Shown: positions 40,837-51,753, numbered from the stretch's first letter. The stretch: 64,000 bases of DNA from Ilyomonas sp963790435 (GCA_963790435.1 CAWBOI010000003.1:372001-436000); one strand, 5' to 3'. The notes: generated by a model from the letters alone, not told the origin. Numbers and translations are program-made.

Positions 40837-40878
40837 CAAAAACAAAAGCCGTTGTTGTTACAGCGGCTTTTGTTTTTG
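40837..40878. terminator. Inverted-repeat terminator CAAAAACAAAAGCCG
   Basis: CAAAAACAAAAGCCG (40837-40851) is exactly complementary to 40864-40878, twelve-base loop. It lies between convergent genes (stops at 40826 and 40900), so it probably serves both. The arm has the same ACAAAAAC core as the recurrent word. Confidence 0.8.
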
Positions 40879-40899
40879 ATAGAAAAATGAGTTGCTTAT

Positions 40900-41949
40900 T
40901 TACTTTTCAAAGTTTAAGTAGGTATCAAAGAAAGGCAGTATTTCTGTATAAATTCTCCCGTTTGTTCCTTCTAAATGTTCTGCATGGCCACCTAAATATT
41001 CTTCCGCAAAATGATTGATGCCATACCATTCTAATTTTTTACTGAACTGCAAACAGGAAATAGGAACATGTCTGCCTGCATCGTTTCTACCCCAATCTAT
41101 TTTGATTGCTTTTAAACTTCTTAATTCAGTTAAATGCGACTCAATCATATTCGTTGCAAAATTTTGTGTCCATTTATTTACAACACTTGTGTCAATAATT
41201 AAACTATCACCAATATAATAAGCTGGCATGTCTGCATAGAACGGAGGTTTGTTTAGGTTGGGAGAATATGTTCTGGCTAAATCAACCATAACTGTAGCCG
41301 AATTGTTATTGAATATATCACTGTCACTTTTCGCGTTACTTATTATCTTAAATGCAACAATGCTTGTATTAATGCCATCCGACCAATTTAATGTTGCGGG
41401 AGTGTTAGCATAAACACAACTGAAAACATCAGGGTAAAGCATTCCCATTTTTAAAGCTCCGTTTCCACCCATCGAAGCACCAGAAATGCCTCTGCTCCCT
41501 TTATTTGGTATGGTTCTAAAATGCTTATCAACATAATCAACTACATCTTTGGCAATATAATCCGCCCAGTTTCCTGTTAATTTAGAATTGGTGTAAAAAC
41601 TTCCTTTGTATTTGGTATAACTGTTAGGAAGGACAAATATCACTGGTCTAATATGTTTACTTGAAATTGCTGTGTCAAGTAAGTTGTTTATTTCTAAATC
41701 GCCCATTGTTGCACTGTCTTCTCCGTACATACCATGCAGAAAATAAACAACCGGATAACGTTGCTTGATTTGTGAATATCCGGGTGGCAAATAAATAGTA
41801 AGTCTCCGCATTGCATCTTCACCGGCAGGATTTCCTTGAATGGAAGTGGCTAAAAATCTTACATGAATAACAGTACCCTTTACATTTTGTCCAAATGAAA
41901 ATGTGAATGAAGATAAAACCAGCAAAAAAGCAACTATTGTTTTGAGCAT
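40900..41949 (-). CDS. Secreted esterase (esterase D/FrsA-like fold)
   Basis: The 349-residue protein has a signal peptide (IVAFLLVLSSFTFSFGQN) and the esterase_put (PF00756-type) fold: RLTIYLPPGYSQIKQRYPVV, YFLHGMYGE, nucleophile GISGASMGGNGALKMG, acid near KIDWGRNDAGRHV, and the C-terminal HFAEEYLGGHAEHLEG with the catalytic histidine. Such enzymes are often acetyl- or feruloyl-esterases of polysaccharide degradation. The GH13 enzyme lies 38 bases upstream on the same strand, consistent with a glycan-use operon. Confidence 0.85.
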   Translation of the reverse strand: MLKTIVAFLLVLSSFTFSFGQNVKGTVIHVRFLATSIQGNPAGEDAMRRLTIYLPPGYSQIKQRYPVVYFLHGMYGEDSATMGDLEINNLLDTAISSKHIRPVIFVLPNSYTKYKGSFYTNSKLTGNWADYIAKDVVDYVDKHFRTIPNKGSRGISGASMGGNGALKMGMLYPDVFSCVYANTPATLNWSDGINTSIVAFKIISNAKSDSDIFNNNSATVMVDLARTYSPNLNKPPFYADMPAYYIGDSLIIDTSVVNKWTQNFATNMIESHLTELRSLKAIKIDWGRNDAGRHVPISCLQFSKKLEWYGINHFAEEYLGGHAEHLEGTNGRIYTEILPFFDTYLNFEK

Positions 41950-41987
41950 AATTGTATAGGTAGATAGCCTTTTGAATCACTGCACTT

Positions 41988-43832
41988 TCACTTCTTTAAT
42001 TCTACAATCCACATGCGTTGCGCAGGCATAGAAAAATCTTGCTGCACGGGTTGCTGAGTAAGAACATTGACTCCGTTGCTAAAGCCTTTTGTTCGTTCAA
42101 TATAATCACTGAAATGTAGAGGCTTTTCTTTATCACTTGTATTCATGATGCACATCACCGTTTGCGCTTCGGTGTACCGGAAATAAACATACAATCCATC
42201 TTTGGGAATGTAGTGCATCATCTTGCCTTTGGTTAAAGCAGGAGACGCTTTCCGGTAGTTGGCAAGCGTTTTTATTAAGGTTTGAACACTCTTTGCCGAA
42301 TCGCTCAAACCTGCACCAGTAAAGGCATTCACCGCATCGCCGGGCCAGCCGCCGGGAAAGTCCAACCGCACCCAGCCATCTGGATTGGTAACGCCTTTCA
42401 TCAGCACTTCATCGCCATAATACATCTGCGGAATGCCACGTTCGGTAAGCAACCATTCAAAGCCCATCTTGTCCTTCTCAATGTCTTCACTCACAGTTGA
42501 AAACCATCGGTTCAAATCGTGGTTGTCTAAAAAAATACAATTGCGTGTTGGGTCTTTATAGAGTACATCGTTGCTTAGTGTTTGATACATTCTGGCAACG
42601 CCATCTAACCAGCCAAACGGCTGTGTAATCGCAGGCTGTATGCCTTCAAACAGAAGCGTTGCATCTACCACGCCTTGCAGGTTACTTTTGAAAGGAACCT
42701 CTAAAATGTTTTGAGCAAAATAAGCCTGATCCAAAACGCCATGCACGAGTGTTTCGCCAAACATGGTTATTTTAGGAAACTCATCAGTCAACGCTTTGTT
42801 GCAACGGTTCATAAACGGCAAATCATTGTAGATATAAGTATCAATGCGCCAGCCATCTACGCCAAACATTTCAACGCACCAAATGGCATGTTGAATTAAA
42901 TAATTCGCCACATACGGATTGCTTTGATTGAGGTCGGGCATCGTTGGCACAAACCATCCATCGGTTAGTATTTTTTCTTCTTCTTTTGAGCCGTGCGGGT
43001 CGAAAGCCGTTTGGTCGCGGTAATTGGTTTGCGTAAATTTTGGCCATTGGTGCAACCAGTCCTTCATCGGCGGGTCGAGCACCGTGAAATGATAAGAACC
43101 GATGTGATTGTACACCGCATCCTGTATCAGCTTCATGCCGCGCTTATGCACTTCATCACTTAATCTTTGATAAGCCGTATCGCCGCCAACGCGCGGCTCA
43201 ATTATATATTGATTGGTAAATGCGTAACCATGCTCGGTTCGGTTGGGCATATCGTTCTCTAACACGGGCGTCATCCATAGCGTGGTTACGCCAAGGTTTT
43301 GCAAGTAATCGAGATGATTGATAACACCCTGCATGTCGCCGCCATGACGAAGAAAGATAGAATCGCGGTTGAGAGATTGATCGCGCATACCGGCAATTCT
43401 ATCGTTGCTTGTATCACCGTTGCTAAAGCGGTCGGGCATCAGCAAATAAATAAAATCGGAAGCCGTTACGCCCTGCGCAAACTGAGTACCGTTGCCACTT
43501 CTGCGCTTTTTAAATTCGTAGTTGATGGTAAAACTGCTGTCTTTGTTTTTGATGATAATTTTACAAATGCCGGGCTTTGCTATGGATGAAACCTTTACAT
43601 CAACAAACAAATAATTAGGGCTTTCAACATGGTTTGTTTTTACGAGCTGAACGCCCGGATATGAAAGCGTTACGGTTGCTCCCGTTGCAATATTGGGATG
43701 ATGAATCATCAATTGCAGGGCCTCATTTTTCATTCCGGCAAACCAATTGGTGGGATATATTTCTACGGTTTGCTGCGCATATAAAAAATGGGCAAAAACA
43801 AAAAGGGCAAACAACAAGCTCAGTTTCTTCAT
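41988..43832 (-). CDS. GH13 alpha-amylase family enzyme (neopullulanase/cyclomaltodextrinase-like)
   Basis: The 614-residue protein has a signal peptide (LFALFVFAHFLYAQ), an N-terminal cyclomaltodextrinase-like beta domain (about 20-115), the (beta/alpha)8 barrel, and a short C-terminal domain ending MPAQRMWIVELKK. GH13 motifs: region I DAVYNHIG, region II FGVDGWRIDTYIYND (nucleophile Asp), region III MFGETLVHG (acid Glu), region IV FLDNHDLNRW. It hydrolyses alpha-1,4 (and possibly 1,6) glucans in the periplasm, as SusA-type enzymes do. It heads an operon with the esterase. No SusCD pair is nearby. Confidence 0.92.
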   Translation of the reverse strand: MKKLSLLFALFVFAHFLYAQQTVEIYPTNWFAGMKNEALQLMIHHPNIATGATVTLSYPGVQLVKTNHVESPNYLFVDVKVSSIAKPGICKIIIKNKDSSFTINYEFKKRRSGNGTQFAQGVTASDFIYLLMPDRFSNGDTSNDRIAGMRDQSLNRDSIFLRHGGDMQGVINHLDYLQNLGVTTLWMTPVLENDMPNRTEHGYAFTNQYIIEPRVGGDTAYQRLSDEVHKRGMKLIQDAVYNHIGSYHFTVLDPPMKDWLHQWPKFTQTNYRDQTAFDPHGSKEEEKILTDGWFVPTMPDLNQSNPYVANYLIQHAIWCVEMFGVDGWRIDTYIYNDLPFMNRCNKALTDEFPKITMFGETLVHGVLDQAYFAQNILEVPFKSNLQGVVDATLLFEGIQPAITQPFGWLDGVARMYQTLSNDVLYKDPTRNCIFLDNHDLNRWFSTVSEDIEKDKMGFEWLLTERGIPQMYYGDEVLMKGVTNPDGWVRLDFPGGWPGDAVNAFTGAGLSDSAKSVQTLIKTLANYRKASPALTKGKMMHYIPKDGLYVYFRYTEAQTVMCIMNTSDKEKPLHFSDYIERTKGFSNGVNVLTQQPVQQDFSMPAQRMWIVELKK

Positions 43833-43972
43833 GGTTAATTCTGTTTTATTGGAACGGAAAGTGCAGGTTTTAAACTTCTACCTATACATTCATTCAATTG
43901 GTCTATGTTATCAAAGCATTTACAAAACTCTGTAATAAAATTGTATGGCTTACACCAGCACAAACCACAATT

Positions 43973-46907
43973 ATGAAAAAAGTTTTATTTCTTTTTTCCC
44001 TTCTGGCTGCAACCTTTCTTCACGCGCAAACCACAACACTACAAGGCAAAGTAACCGATAGCAGTTCACGTGCCTTACATTCTGCAACTGTTCAGTTGAA
44101 CCGTGACAGTGGCAATGTTACTTTAAACCAAACGATAACCGATAGCCTCGGCAATTTTTCTTTCAATAACATTTACCCCGGCAAATACGTAATCATTGTT
44201 TCTTTTGTAGGCTATGGCACATCGTCAAGCCTTGTAACGGCAGGCACCGACAGTGTTACAAGCCTTTCTACCATTGTTCTTAATAAAGCCTCAGGCACAC
44301 TGGCCGGCGTGACGGTTACGGCTACCGAACCGGCAGTTACGCAGAAAGCCGATACCATACAATATAGCGCCAACCAATATAAAGTGAACCCGGATGCTAC
44401 CAGTGAAGATTTGGTAAAGAAGATGCCAGGCATCACAGTTGGCGCGGACGGAACGGTTACGGCACATGGCGACCAGGTAAAAAAAGTGTTGATTGATGGC
44501 AAGGAATATTTTGGTGATGACCCAACCGCCGCGCTTCGCAATTTACCGGCTGATGTGATTGATAAAATCCAGGTGTTTGATAAACTGAGCGACCAGGCGC
44601 AGTTTACCGGTTTTGATGATGGCAACTCACAACGTACCATCAACATTGTTACCAAAGGTGGATTGCGCAACAGCCAGTTTGGAAAAGTGTATGCCGGTTA
44701 CGGAACGGATGGCCGTTATTCGGCAGGTGGTAACATTAATTTTTTTAATGGCGACAGAAGAATCGGAATTATTGGTTTGACCAACAACATCAACCAGCAA
44801 AATTTTTCGCAGCAGGATATTTTAGGCGTGTTAAGTAGTGGCAGCAACAACAGCGGTCGTGGTGGCGGAGGTGGTGGAAGAGGTGGTACTGGTGGTGGCT
44901 TTGGCGGTGGTGTAAATAACTTCATCACAGGCACTTCAAATGGCATTAACGCTACCAATTCCTTCGGCATTAATTTCTCCGATATCTGGGGAAAGAAGCT
45001 TACCGTTACCGGCTCGTATTTTTTCAACAATACCAAAAACACAACGGTTCAAAGAACCAACCGGCAAAACATTATCAGCCAGGATAGCAGCTTGTTTTAT
45101 AAAGAAGACCTGAACAGTAACAATAACAATTATAACAACCGCGTCAATATGCGTATGGAGTACAAACTGGACAGTGCGAACCAGTTTGTTTTTACACCGG
45201 TTTTGAGCTTTCAAAATAACAATTCGAATAGCTTGACATCGGCCAACAACTCCTTAGAAAATGGAAAAATTTTAAGCGATATTATCAACGGTACTAATAC
45301 TGCAACTTCAGGTTATAATTTTTCTGCCAACTTACTGTATCGTCATGCCTTTCACAAACGCGGCAGAAGCATTTCTTTTGGCGTTACACCCGGCTTAAGT
45401 GATAACACAGGCAACACATATCAAAATATTTTTAACAACGACAGCACGGCCAGGTAATGCTATGGATTCTTCTCAATTGCTGCGCGACCTTAACTCACAT
45501 ACAAAATCCATCTCGGGCTATATTGGTTACACAGAACCGGTTGGTAAAAAAGCAATGATTCAATGGAATTACAATCCTTCGTATCAATACAGTACGGCAA
45601 AACAACTGACCAGTCACTACGATGATGTATCGGGCAAATACAGCTTACTTGATACCAGCCTGAGCAATTTGTTCAATAACATCATTGTGAAACACAATAC
45701 AGGATTGAGCTACCGAATTGGCGACCGCTTTAATAACTTTATGGTAGGCTTGAACTATCAATATACAGACATGAAAAGCAACCGCACGTATCCGGAAGCA
45801 CTCACCATTCACAAAACCTTCAACAATGTGTTGCCCAATGTCATGTTCAACAAAAAAATAAGTGCAAAAGCAAACCTGCGTTTGTTTTACCGTACATCTA
45901 CACAAACACCTTCGGTTACACAGTTGCAGAACGTTTACAACAACAACAATCCCTTGTTTGTAACCACCGGCAACCCCGATTTAAAACAGGCAATCAACAA
46001 CACCTTAGCCTTGCGTTATACGTACACCAATACGGAAAAAAGCAGTTCGTTCTTTTTCAATACTTACATCCAGCAAAGCAACAGTTACATCACCAATGCT
46101 ACTTACACCTACACAGGCAGGAGAGATTCTGTGCTAACAAAAAGTGTTGTGTTGGCTCCCGGCTCGCAATTGAGCAAGCCGGTAAATTTAAATGGCTACT
46201 GGAATTACCGCTCATTAGCTACTTATACATTTCCTCTCAAATTCATAAAAACAAACTTCAGCATCAATGGTGGCTTTACTTACACAAAGCTTCCGGGCTT
46301 AATAGACGACTCGCTTAATCAATCAAAAACTTATGGCTATACCGGTGGTGTAAACTTTGCCAGCAATATCAGTCAATATGTTGATTTCAACATCAGTTAC
46401 AATGCAGGTTATAATGTTGTGAAAAACAGTTATCAACCGCAAAATAACATTACCTATTATTCGGGCAGTGCGGCCGCTTCCATTAACTTACTCACTAAAA
46501 GCGGATGGGTTCTTCATACCGATTTGAACAATCAATTGTACACCGGTTTGTCGAGTGGTTTCAACCAACATTATACGTTGTGGAACGCCAGTGCAGGAAA
46601 GAAATTTTTAAAGAACCAACGCGGCGATTTGCGATTGAGCGTGTTTGACATTTTAAAGCAAAACCAAAGCATCACACGCACTCCACTGGCAAACGGTATT
46701 CAGGATGTACAAACCAATGTGCTGCAGCGTTATTTCATGCTCATGTTTACTTATAAGGTGAACAATGTGCGAAGCAGCAAACAGCCCACCAAACAAGCGC
46801 CCGAAGCGCCGTTTAGAGAACGCAATTATAGAAACGAAAACGGAGGACCACCGCCCGGAGGAGGCGGGCCTTCAACACTACAACAAGGACTTATGGGAAG
46901 TGAGTAA
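43973..46907 (+). pseudogene. Outer-membrane beta-barrel/TonB-plug protein, one frameshift
   Basis: Read from ATG 43973 (MKKVLFLFSLLAATFLHAQT) the protein has a signal peptide, a carboxypeptidase-regulatory-like domain (about 22-105; LQGKVTDSSSRALHSATVQL), a plug domain (VKKMPGITVGADGTVTAHGD, VLIDGKEYFGDDPTAALRNL) and a long barrel of the OMP_b-brl_3 type. A Gly/Arg-rich loop lies near residue 300 (SGRGGGGGGRGGTGGGF). The frame ends at 45457, but the barrel continues in the next frame to 46907. Removing one C from GGCC at 45448-45451 restores NDSTAGNAMDSSQLLRDLN, so a single-base insertion splits it. About 977 residues if intact. It is either a real pseudogene or a sequence error. The family may transport or bind large ligands. 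Confidence 0.8.
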
Positions 46908-46959
46908 TGGCTTGGGGCTATCATTGTATTGATATGAATTGAGCAATTCAAAAGCGCAT

Positions 46960-47118
46960 CGTCATCTTTGCGAGCATCGCGAAGCATTCTGTGCTTTACA
47001 ACAATTGTTGTTTATGAGTAATGAACCTGTCAATTTCATTCACTCACACTCCACTTTATTATACAACCCACAGATGGCTTCGTTCCCTGCCTACCGGACA
47101 GGCAGGCTCGCCAAGACG
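46960..47118. repeat. MITE-like inverted-repeat element, copy 1
   Basis: The left end CGTCATCTTTGCGAGCATCG (46960-46979) and right end GCTCGCCAAGACG (to 47118) are degenerate inverted repeats of the family CGTCAcTGCGAGGCACGAAG. The interior (TTCATTCACTCACACTCCAC) resembles that of copy 2 at 56437-56583. A palindrome CCTGCC-TACCGGA-CAGGCAGG lies within the right arm near 47087-47107. It fills most of the gap before the first GH92 gene. Confidence 0.6.
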
Positions 47119-47217
47119 AACAGTTTCTATCCTGCTATCAGAAGTTTGTTTTTGCACTATTTTTTCCGATACAACGCAACTCTGCTTTTATATCTTTACC
47201 CGCACAAAGCACTTCGC

Positions 47218-49542
47218 ATGATGATGAAAATTTTTGTTGAAAAAATCCTTTTCTTGTTTCTTTTATCCGTTTGTATAACGCACCATTCCATTGCTCAAAA
47301 AGGGCAGACCGAAAACCTCGTGCAATATGTAAATCCAATGATTGGTACGCAACGCATGGGGCACACGTATCCAGGCGCAACGATGCCATTTGGAATGGTT
47401 CAGTTAAGCCCTGACACCGATACCATTCCTTATGACAATGGAGGCAAATACAATCCTGATGTTTATAAATATTGCGCCGGTTATCAGTACGATGATAAAA
47501 CCATTGTTGGCTTTAGCCACACACATTTCAGCGGCACGGGACATTCGGATTTGGGCGATTTTTTAATCATGCCTACCGTTGGCAAATTACAACTCAATCC
47601 CGGCACAGCAGACAATCCTGAAAGCGGCTACAGGAGCAGCTTTGCGCACAGCGATGAAGATGCGGAAGCCGATTATTATAAAGTAAAATTGAGCTCGCTA
47701 TAACATTCTTGCAGAGCTGACAACCACCACGCGTGTTGGCTTTCATCAATACACATTTCCGAAGAGTGACAGCGCGCATATTATACTGGATTTAATGCAC
47801 GGAATTTACAATTATGAAGACAAAAATGTGTGGACGTTTTTGCGTGTTGAAAACGATACACTCGTAACAGGTTATCGCCAAACATCGGGCTGGGGCAGAA
47901 CGAGAATTTTATATTTTGCGATGGCTTTTTCCAAACCTTTTTATCAATACGGCAATCATAATTTTTCTAACAAAGAACCTTATCATGGCTTTTGGGGTAA
48001 ATGGAACCAGAGCAAAAACTTCCCTGAAATTGCAGCGCGGCAATTGCGTGCTTACTTCGATTTTAAAACAGAAGCAGGTGAACAAATCAAAATAAAATTT
48101 GCGCTATCACCTGTAAGCACAGCCAATGCTTTATTGAATTTGCACACTGAAGCTCCAGGCTGGAATTTTGAAGAAGTGAAGCAGGCAGGACAAGCACAAT
48201 GGCAAAACGAACTGAGTAAAATTATCATCAAAACCAAAAGCAAAGAAGAGAAGCAAAACTTTTATACAGCCATGTATCATGCGTTCATCAACCCAACCGT
48301 TTACATGGATGTTGACAGCAGTTACCGGGGCTTGGATCAGAACAATCACATTGCTTCCGGCTTCACCAATTATACAACCTTTTCGTTGTGGGATACACAT
48401 CGTGCCTTGCATCCCTTGTTCAACATCATTCAGCCAAAACGCAATGCTGATATGGTGCAAAGCATGTTGGCGCATTATGCCCAAAGTGCCGAACACATGC
48501 TGCCCGTGTGGAGCAATTCTGCAAATGAAAACTGGTGCATGACGGGCTATCACAGCGTGTCGGTAGTAGCTGATGCCATTGTAAAAAACAATGCACCTTT
48601 TGACCAAAACAAAGCCTTGATGCCTGCATTGCAACCTCTAATCATCGCGGTTATGATGGCTTGGGTTATTACCTCGATAGCGGTTATGTGCCCGAGGATA
48701 GGAGTGGTTCCTCTGTATCGCAAACATTAGAATATGCGTATGACGATTGGTGCATTGCGCAAGCCGCAAAGAAGTTGGGCAGAACCGATGTTTACAACAC
48801 GTACATCAAGCGTTCGGAAAATTATAAAAAAGTGTACGATGCTTCCTCTGGTTTTATGCGTCCGCGTTTGAGTGATGGTTCTTTCCGAAAAGAGTTCGAT
48901 CCGTTGCGAACCATTGATGAAGGTTTTATTGAAGGCAATGCCTGGAATTATAGTTTGTATGTGCCGCAAGATCCTTCCGCATTAATTCAAATGATGGGTG
49001 GAAGCAGCCGCTTTGTAAAGCATCTCGATTCCCTGTTTACCATGCCGTTGCCGGATAAATATTTTGCCGAAACAGAAGACATTACCCGCGAAGGAATCAT
49101 TGGCAATTATGTGCATGGCAACGAGCCTTCGCACCACATTGCTTACTTATACAATTTTACCGATGAGCCTTGGAAAGGGCAAGCCATCATAAGAAAGATA
49201 TTGCCCATGCAATACAAGCCAACGCCTGATGGTTTGGGTGGCAATGATGATACCGGACAAATGAGTGCCTGGTTTATTTTCAGTACGTTGGGGTTTTATC
49301 CCGTTGCACCTTCTTCCGATCAATATTGGTTGGGAAGTCCGGCGATTGATGGTGCCACTTTATCACTCGACAATGGGCATACGTTTACCGTAGAAGCCAT
49401 TAACCAAAGCGATAACAATGTGTATATGCAAAAGGTGTTGCTGAATGGAAAGCCATTGAATCGTCGTTACATTACTCATGAAGAAATTATGAATGGCGGT
49501 ACGATTGCTTTTTATATGGGTAATAAGCCGGTGAAGAAATGA
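47218..49542 (+). pseudogene. GH92 alpha-mannosidase, two frameshifts
   Basis: From ATG 47218 the product has a signal peptide (FLFLLSVCITHHSIAQ) and GH92 sequence: QYVNPMIGTQRMGHTYPGAT, VGFSHTHFSGTGHSDLGDF, later DTHRALHPLFNIIQPKRNAD, HMLPVWSNSANENWCMTGYH, and the catalytic-base segment GGNDDTGQMSAWFIFSTLGF. The frame breaks twice. An extra base near 47693-47697 (after KLSS) and a missing base near 48629-48632 (after LMPAL) move it; the intermediate frame runs 47704-48630 and the last to 49542. Repaired, it is about 774 residues, normal for the family. GH92 enzymes are calcium-dependent exo-alpha-mannosidases of N-glycan or mannan use. Both breaks are single bases. Confidence 0.88.
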
Positions 49543-49730
49543 GTGATAAAAATTGATGCAAAAACAAACGTTGCTTGCTTTGTTTTATCGCAGGTTCTCT
49601 TTGAGGAATGATACGCAAACTAAAAATTACAAAATTTGCCAAGCATCACCGAACACTTTGCCGAGTTGGAGTAAATACAAACTGGATTGTACTTTGATAT
49701 CGGGATTTTAAATTATTTATTGAGTAAACT

Positions 49731-50444
49731 ATGAGCTTGAATCAAATAGATGCAATACAAGAAAATGAAGGACCAGATGTCTTTGCACAGATCAAGAACT
49801 ACTGGGCTTTAATTATCGCTGTTTTTTTGGGTTTCGGCTATGTTTTCAACTATAATTACTATGATATTTTCGGAATAAAGATTTTCAATTATGCTTCAGT
49901 CACAGAAATGTTCTTCCAAATTTTGCCAGATCCCGTAAATTCAATTGTTCTGTCGGCTTTACTCGCCGGCTACTATTGGATCGTTAAGCATAAAACTAGC
50001 GTTTTTACGAAGGTTCTTAACTTATCGGTATTGACAATAATCCTGTTCGTGGTTTTGCAGGGTATTAGTGAACGCTTCTTTCAAGGCCTAAAGTTAATGT
50101 GGTTTGATGTATTTAGTATGATCGACATTTTGGCCCTTTATTTAGCGCCCCTCTTGATTTACAAAAAAAGACCATCCTCTTCTCGGAGATTAAGTTTGTT
50201 TATAATTTTCATAATTGTGAGTTTCGTTGTTTGCGGAATGTTTGGAAATTGGAAAGCAAAGGTAGTGCTCAGGCAAAAACCTCAGAATATTTCATTTTTG
50301 TATAATTCTAAATTGATTAGGACAAATAACACATATTACTACATTGGCGAAACGAACTCAACCTTATTTCTTTATAACGTTCAAACTAAGGCTACTATTG
50401 TGTATAAAAAAGAGCATATAGACTCATTGGTCTATTATAAGTAA
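49731..50444 (+). CDS. Hypothetical inner-membrane protein
   Basis: The 237-residue protein has four or five spans (about 27-47, 70-90, 98-116, 128-145, 155-175) and a C-terminal soluble part (residues 180-237) rich in Asn/Tyr. I know no family for it. It stands alone, AT-rich, between the first GH92 gene and an IS remnant; a short piece of the REP palindrome (GCCGAGTTGG near 49656-49666) lies before it. It may have arrived with mobile DNA. Confidence 0.5.
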   Translation: MSLNQIDAIQENEGPDVFAQIKNYWALIIAVFLGFGYVFNYNYYDIFGIKIFNYASVTEMFFQILPDPVNSIVLSALLAGYYWIVKHKTSVFTKVLNLSVLTIILFVVLQGISERFFQGLKLMWFDVFSMIDILALYLAPLLIYKKRPSSSRRLSLFIIFIIVSFVVCGMFGNWKAKVVLRQKPQNISFLYNSKLIRTNNTYYYIGETNSTLFLYNVQTKATIVYKKEHIDSLVYYK

Positions 50445-50524
50445 ATAAGGCATTCCTTGATTACCAATTATTCCTATAGCAGGTCCTGCGGCTGTTACAT
50501 GTTATTCACCAACAGCCTTCCCCT

Positions 50525-50541
50525 ACTCGGCGAAGTTACAA
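50525..50541. repeat. REP-like half palindrome CTACTCGGCGAAGTTAC
   Basis: Partial copy of the RAYT-associated repeat (CAACTCGGCGAAGTT), upstream of the IS remnant. Confidence 0.45.
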
Positions 50542-50588
50542 ACCACAAGTGTTCGAAATATTGGCAAACGGTATGCGGCAGGATATAA

Positions 50589-51011
50589 ATGACAGCGAAT
50601 GAATTGATTGCACTCATACCAAAGCATGTCTTTGGTGAGTTAGGTGTTGAAACAAAAGTGGATCATTCCGTCAAGAAGCTAAGGGGTGAAGTGATGTTTA
50701 AGCTGATTTTGTTTTCTATGCTTAATACCACTAAGCTGAGCCTGCGGGTGATGGAAAGCCTCTTGCATTCCGTTCAGTTCAAAGCCTTTTCGCACTGCGG
50801 TCAGTTAACATCAGAAAGCCGCTACAACTCGATCCGTGACCGCATCTGCACCATCCGGGTTGACTATTTTGAGACGCTGTTTCGTGACATCTTTTCCATT
50901 TACAACAAAGAGTTGAAGGAAGAAAAAGCACTTTCAAAAGCCGACAGCACCCCCCACTCGGCGAAGTTTCCCAACTCGGCGAAGTTTATAACTTCGGCGC
51001 ATCTGCTTTGA
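50589..51011 (+). pseudogene. Truncated IS transposase N-terminus (IS4-type)
   Basis: The first about 120 residues (MTANELIALIPKHVFGELGV; KLRGEVMFKLILFSMLNTTK; RVMESLLHSVQFKAF; SESRYNSIRDRICTIRVDYF) match the N-terminal region of IS4-family DDE transposases. The match ends at KALSKADST, normally the beginning of the catalytic DST motif, at about 50950. From there the frame runs into REP-like sequence (CACTCGGCGAAGTT) and stops at 51011. No catalytic domain is found beyond the RAYT unit, so the rest was lost. The gene is broken where the REP cluster starts. Confidence 0.75.
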
Positions 51012-51030
51012 AGTCTGTGACTTTACATGC
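50953..51030. repeat. REP-like repeats inside the IS remnant
   Basis: A partial copy CCACTCGGCGAAGTTT (50954-50969) is followed by a longer one, CCCAACTCGGCGAAGTTTAT (50970-50989) then AACTTCGGCGCATC. Both resemble the flanks of the RAYT gene. The palindrome arm has CGGCGAAGTT facing AACTTCGGCG. Confidence 0.65.
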
Positions 51031-51076
51031 TGCTCAGAAAATGTTCAAACCGGAACAATCATTCGATAGTAATCAA

Positions 51077-51733
51077 CCCAACTCGGCGAAGTTTATAACT
51101 TCGCCGCATTTATATTGGAAGTCTGTGACTTCATCTACTGCTTAAAGGCAACAAACATTTTTTGTTATAATAAAACCGGGCACTGCTGTACAAATAATCT
51201 TCACCATTTTCAACAATGCCAGCCTTCACAGGATTGTAATGGATATAATCAACCCGTTGCTTCCACATCGTTTCTGTTCCTAATTCCACCGCATGATAAT
51301 CCTGTTTCCAAAACTGATAGTTAGTATTGTTGCTGTTACGGCTGCCGGCAAAGGCAAACTTCTTCAGCATCCATTCCTTGCGGCTTTCATCGCCATTGAT
51401 AATGGCATCAATAATTTTTTTAGCAGTAAACTTTTTAAAGTCGCGGATGATGTCGCTTAATGGCGTTTTATCAGACGATACGATTGCATGAAAATGATTG
51501 CTCATGATTACAAATTCATACACGTGCAAACCTTTTTGTTGAATGCAATACTGCAAGCTTTCGATTAGAATGTCTTTGTATTCCTTCCTTGTAAAAACAT
51601 CAACCCAATCAATAACAGTGAGCGTAATAAAATAAGCTTTGTACGGATCTTTAATTCTGTAAGCATCAGCCATGTTAGGAAGTTACAAACTTCAAAGTAA
51701 ATGCGGCGAAGTTATAAACTTCGCCGAGTTGGG
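51077..51733. mobile_element. RAYT unit bounded by inverted REP palindromes
   Basis: The left flank CCCAACT + CGGCGAAGTT-TAT-AACTTCGCCG (51084-51106) + CATTTA and the right flank (reverse complement; palindrome 51704-51726 + AGTTGGG to 51733) are identical over 36 bases. Both enclose the Y1 transposase at 51131-51673. The unit lies where an IS4-type gene breaks off, so the mobile elements appear nested. Confidence 0.75.
51131..51673 (-). CDS. REP-associated tyrosine transposase (RAYT, Y1/TnpA-REP type)
   Basis: The 180-residue protein carries the IS200/Y1-like transposase pattern: KAYFITLTVIDWVDVFTRKE, LHVYEFVIMSNHFHAIVSSD with the HUH-type HFH pair, DFKKFTAKKIIDAI, and QRVDYIHYNPVKAGIVENGE, with tyrosines in the last helix. 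Such RAYTs nick single-stranded DNA at REP hairpins. It starts with ATG at 51673 inside the right REP flank. It looks intact, so it may still be active. GC content and lack of a partner gene fit a domesticated or passenger mobile gene. Confidence 0.88.
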   Translation of the reverse strand: MADAYRIKDPYKAYFITLTVIDWVDVFTRKEYKDILIESLQYCIQQKGLHVYEFVIMSNHFHAIVSSDKTPLSDIIRDFKKFTAKKIIDAIINGDESRKEWMLKKFAFAGSRNSNNTNYQFWKQDYHAVELGTETMWKQRVDYIHYNPVKAGIVENGEDYLYSSARFYYNKKCLLPLSSR

Positions 51734-51753
51734 TTGGGGATATCACGCTTTTT

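Noticed and set aside
44716..45042. Proline-rich minus-strand frame opposite the barrel gene
   Set aside because: It is the complement of the glycine-rich loop; no start signal or family.
46939..47217. N-terminal extension of the first GH92 frame
   Set aside because: The 93 extra codons lie in the inverted-repeat element and come before a clear signal peptide at 47218.
49556..51740. CRISPR-like reading of repeated CTCGGCGAAGTT copies
   Set aside because: The copies are few, palindromic and irregularly spaced, and flank a RAYT gene; there is no spacer pattern and no cas gene.
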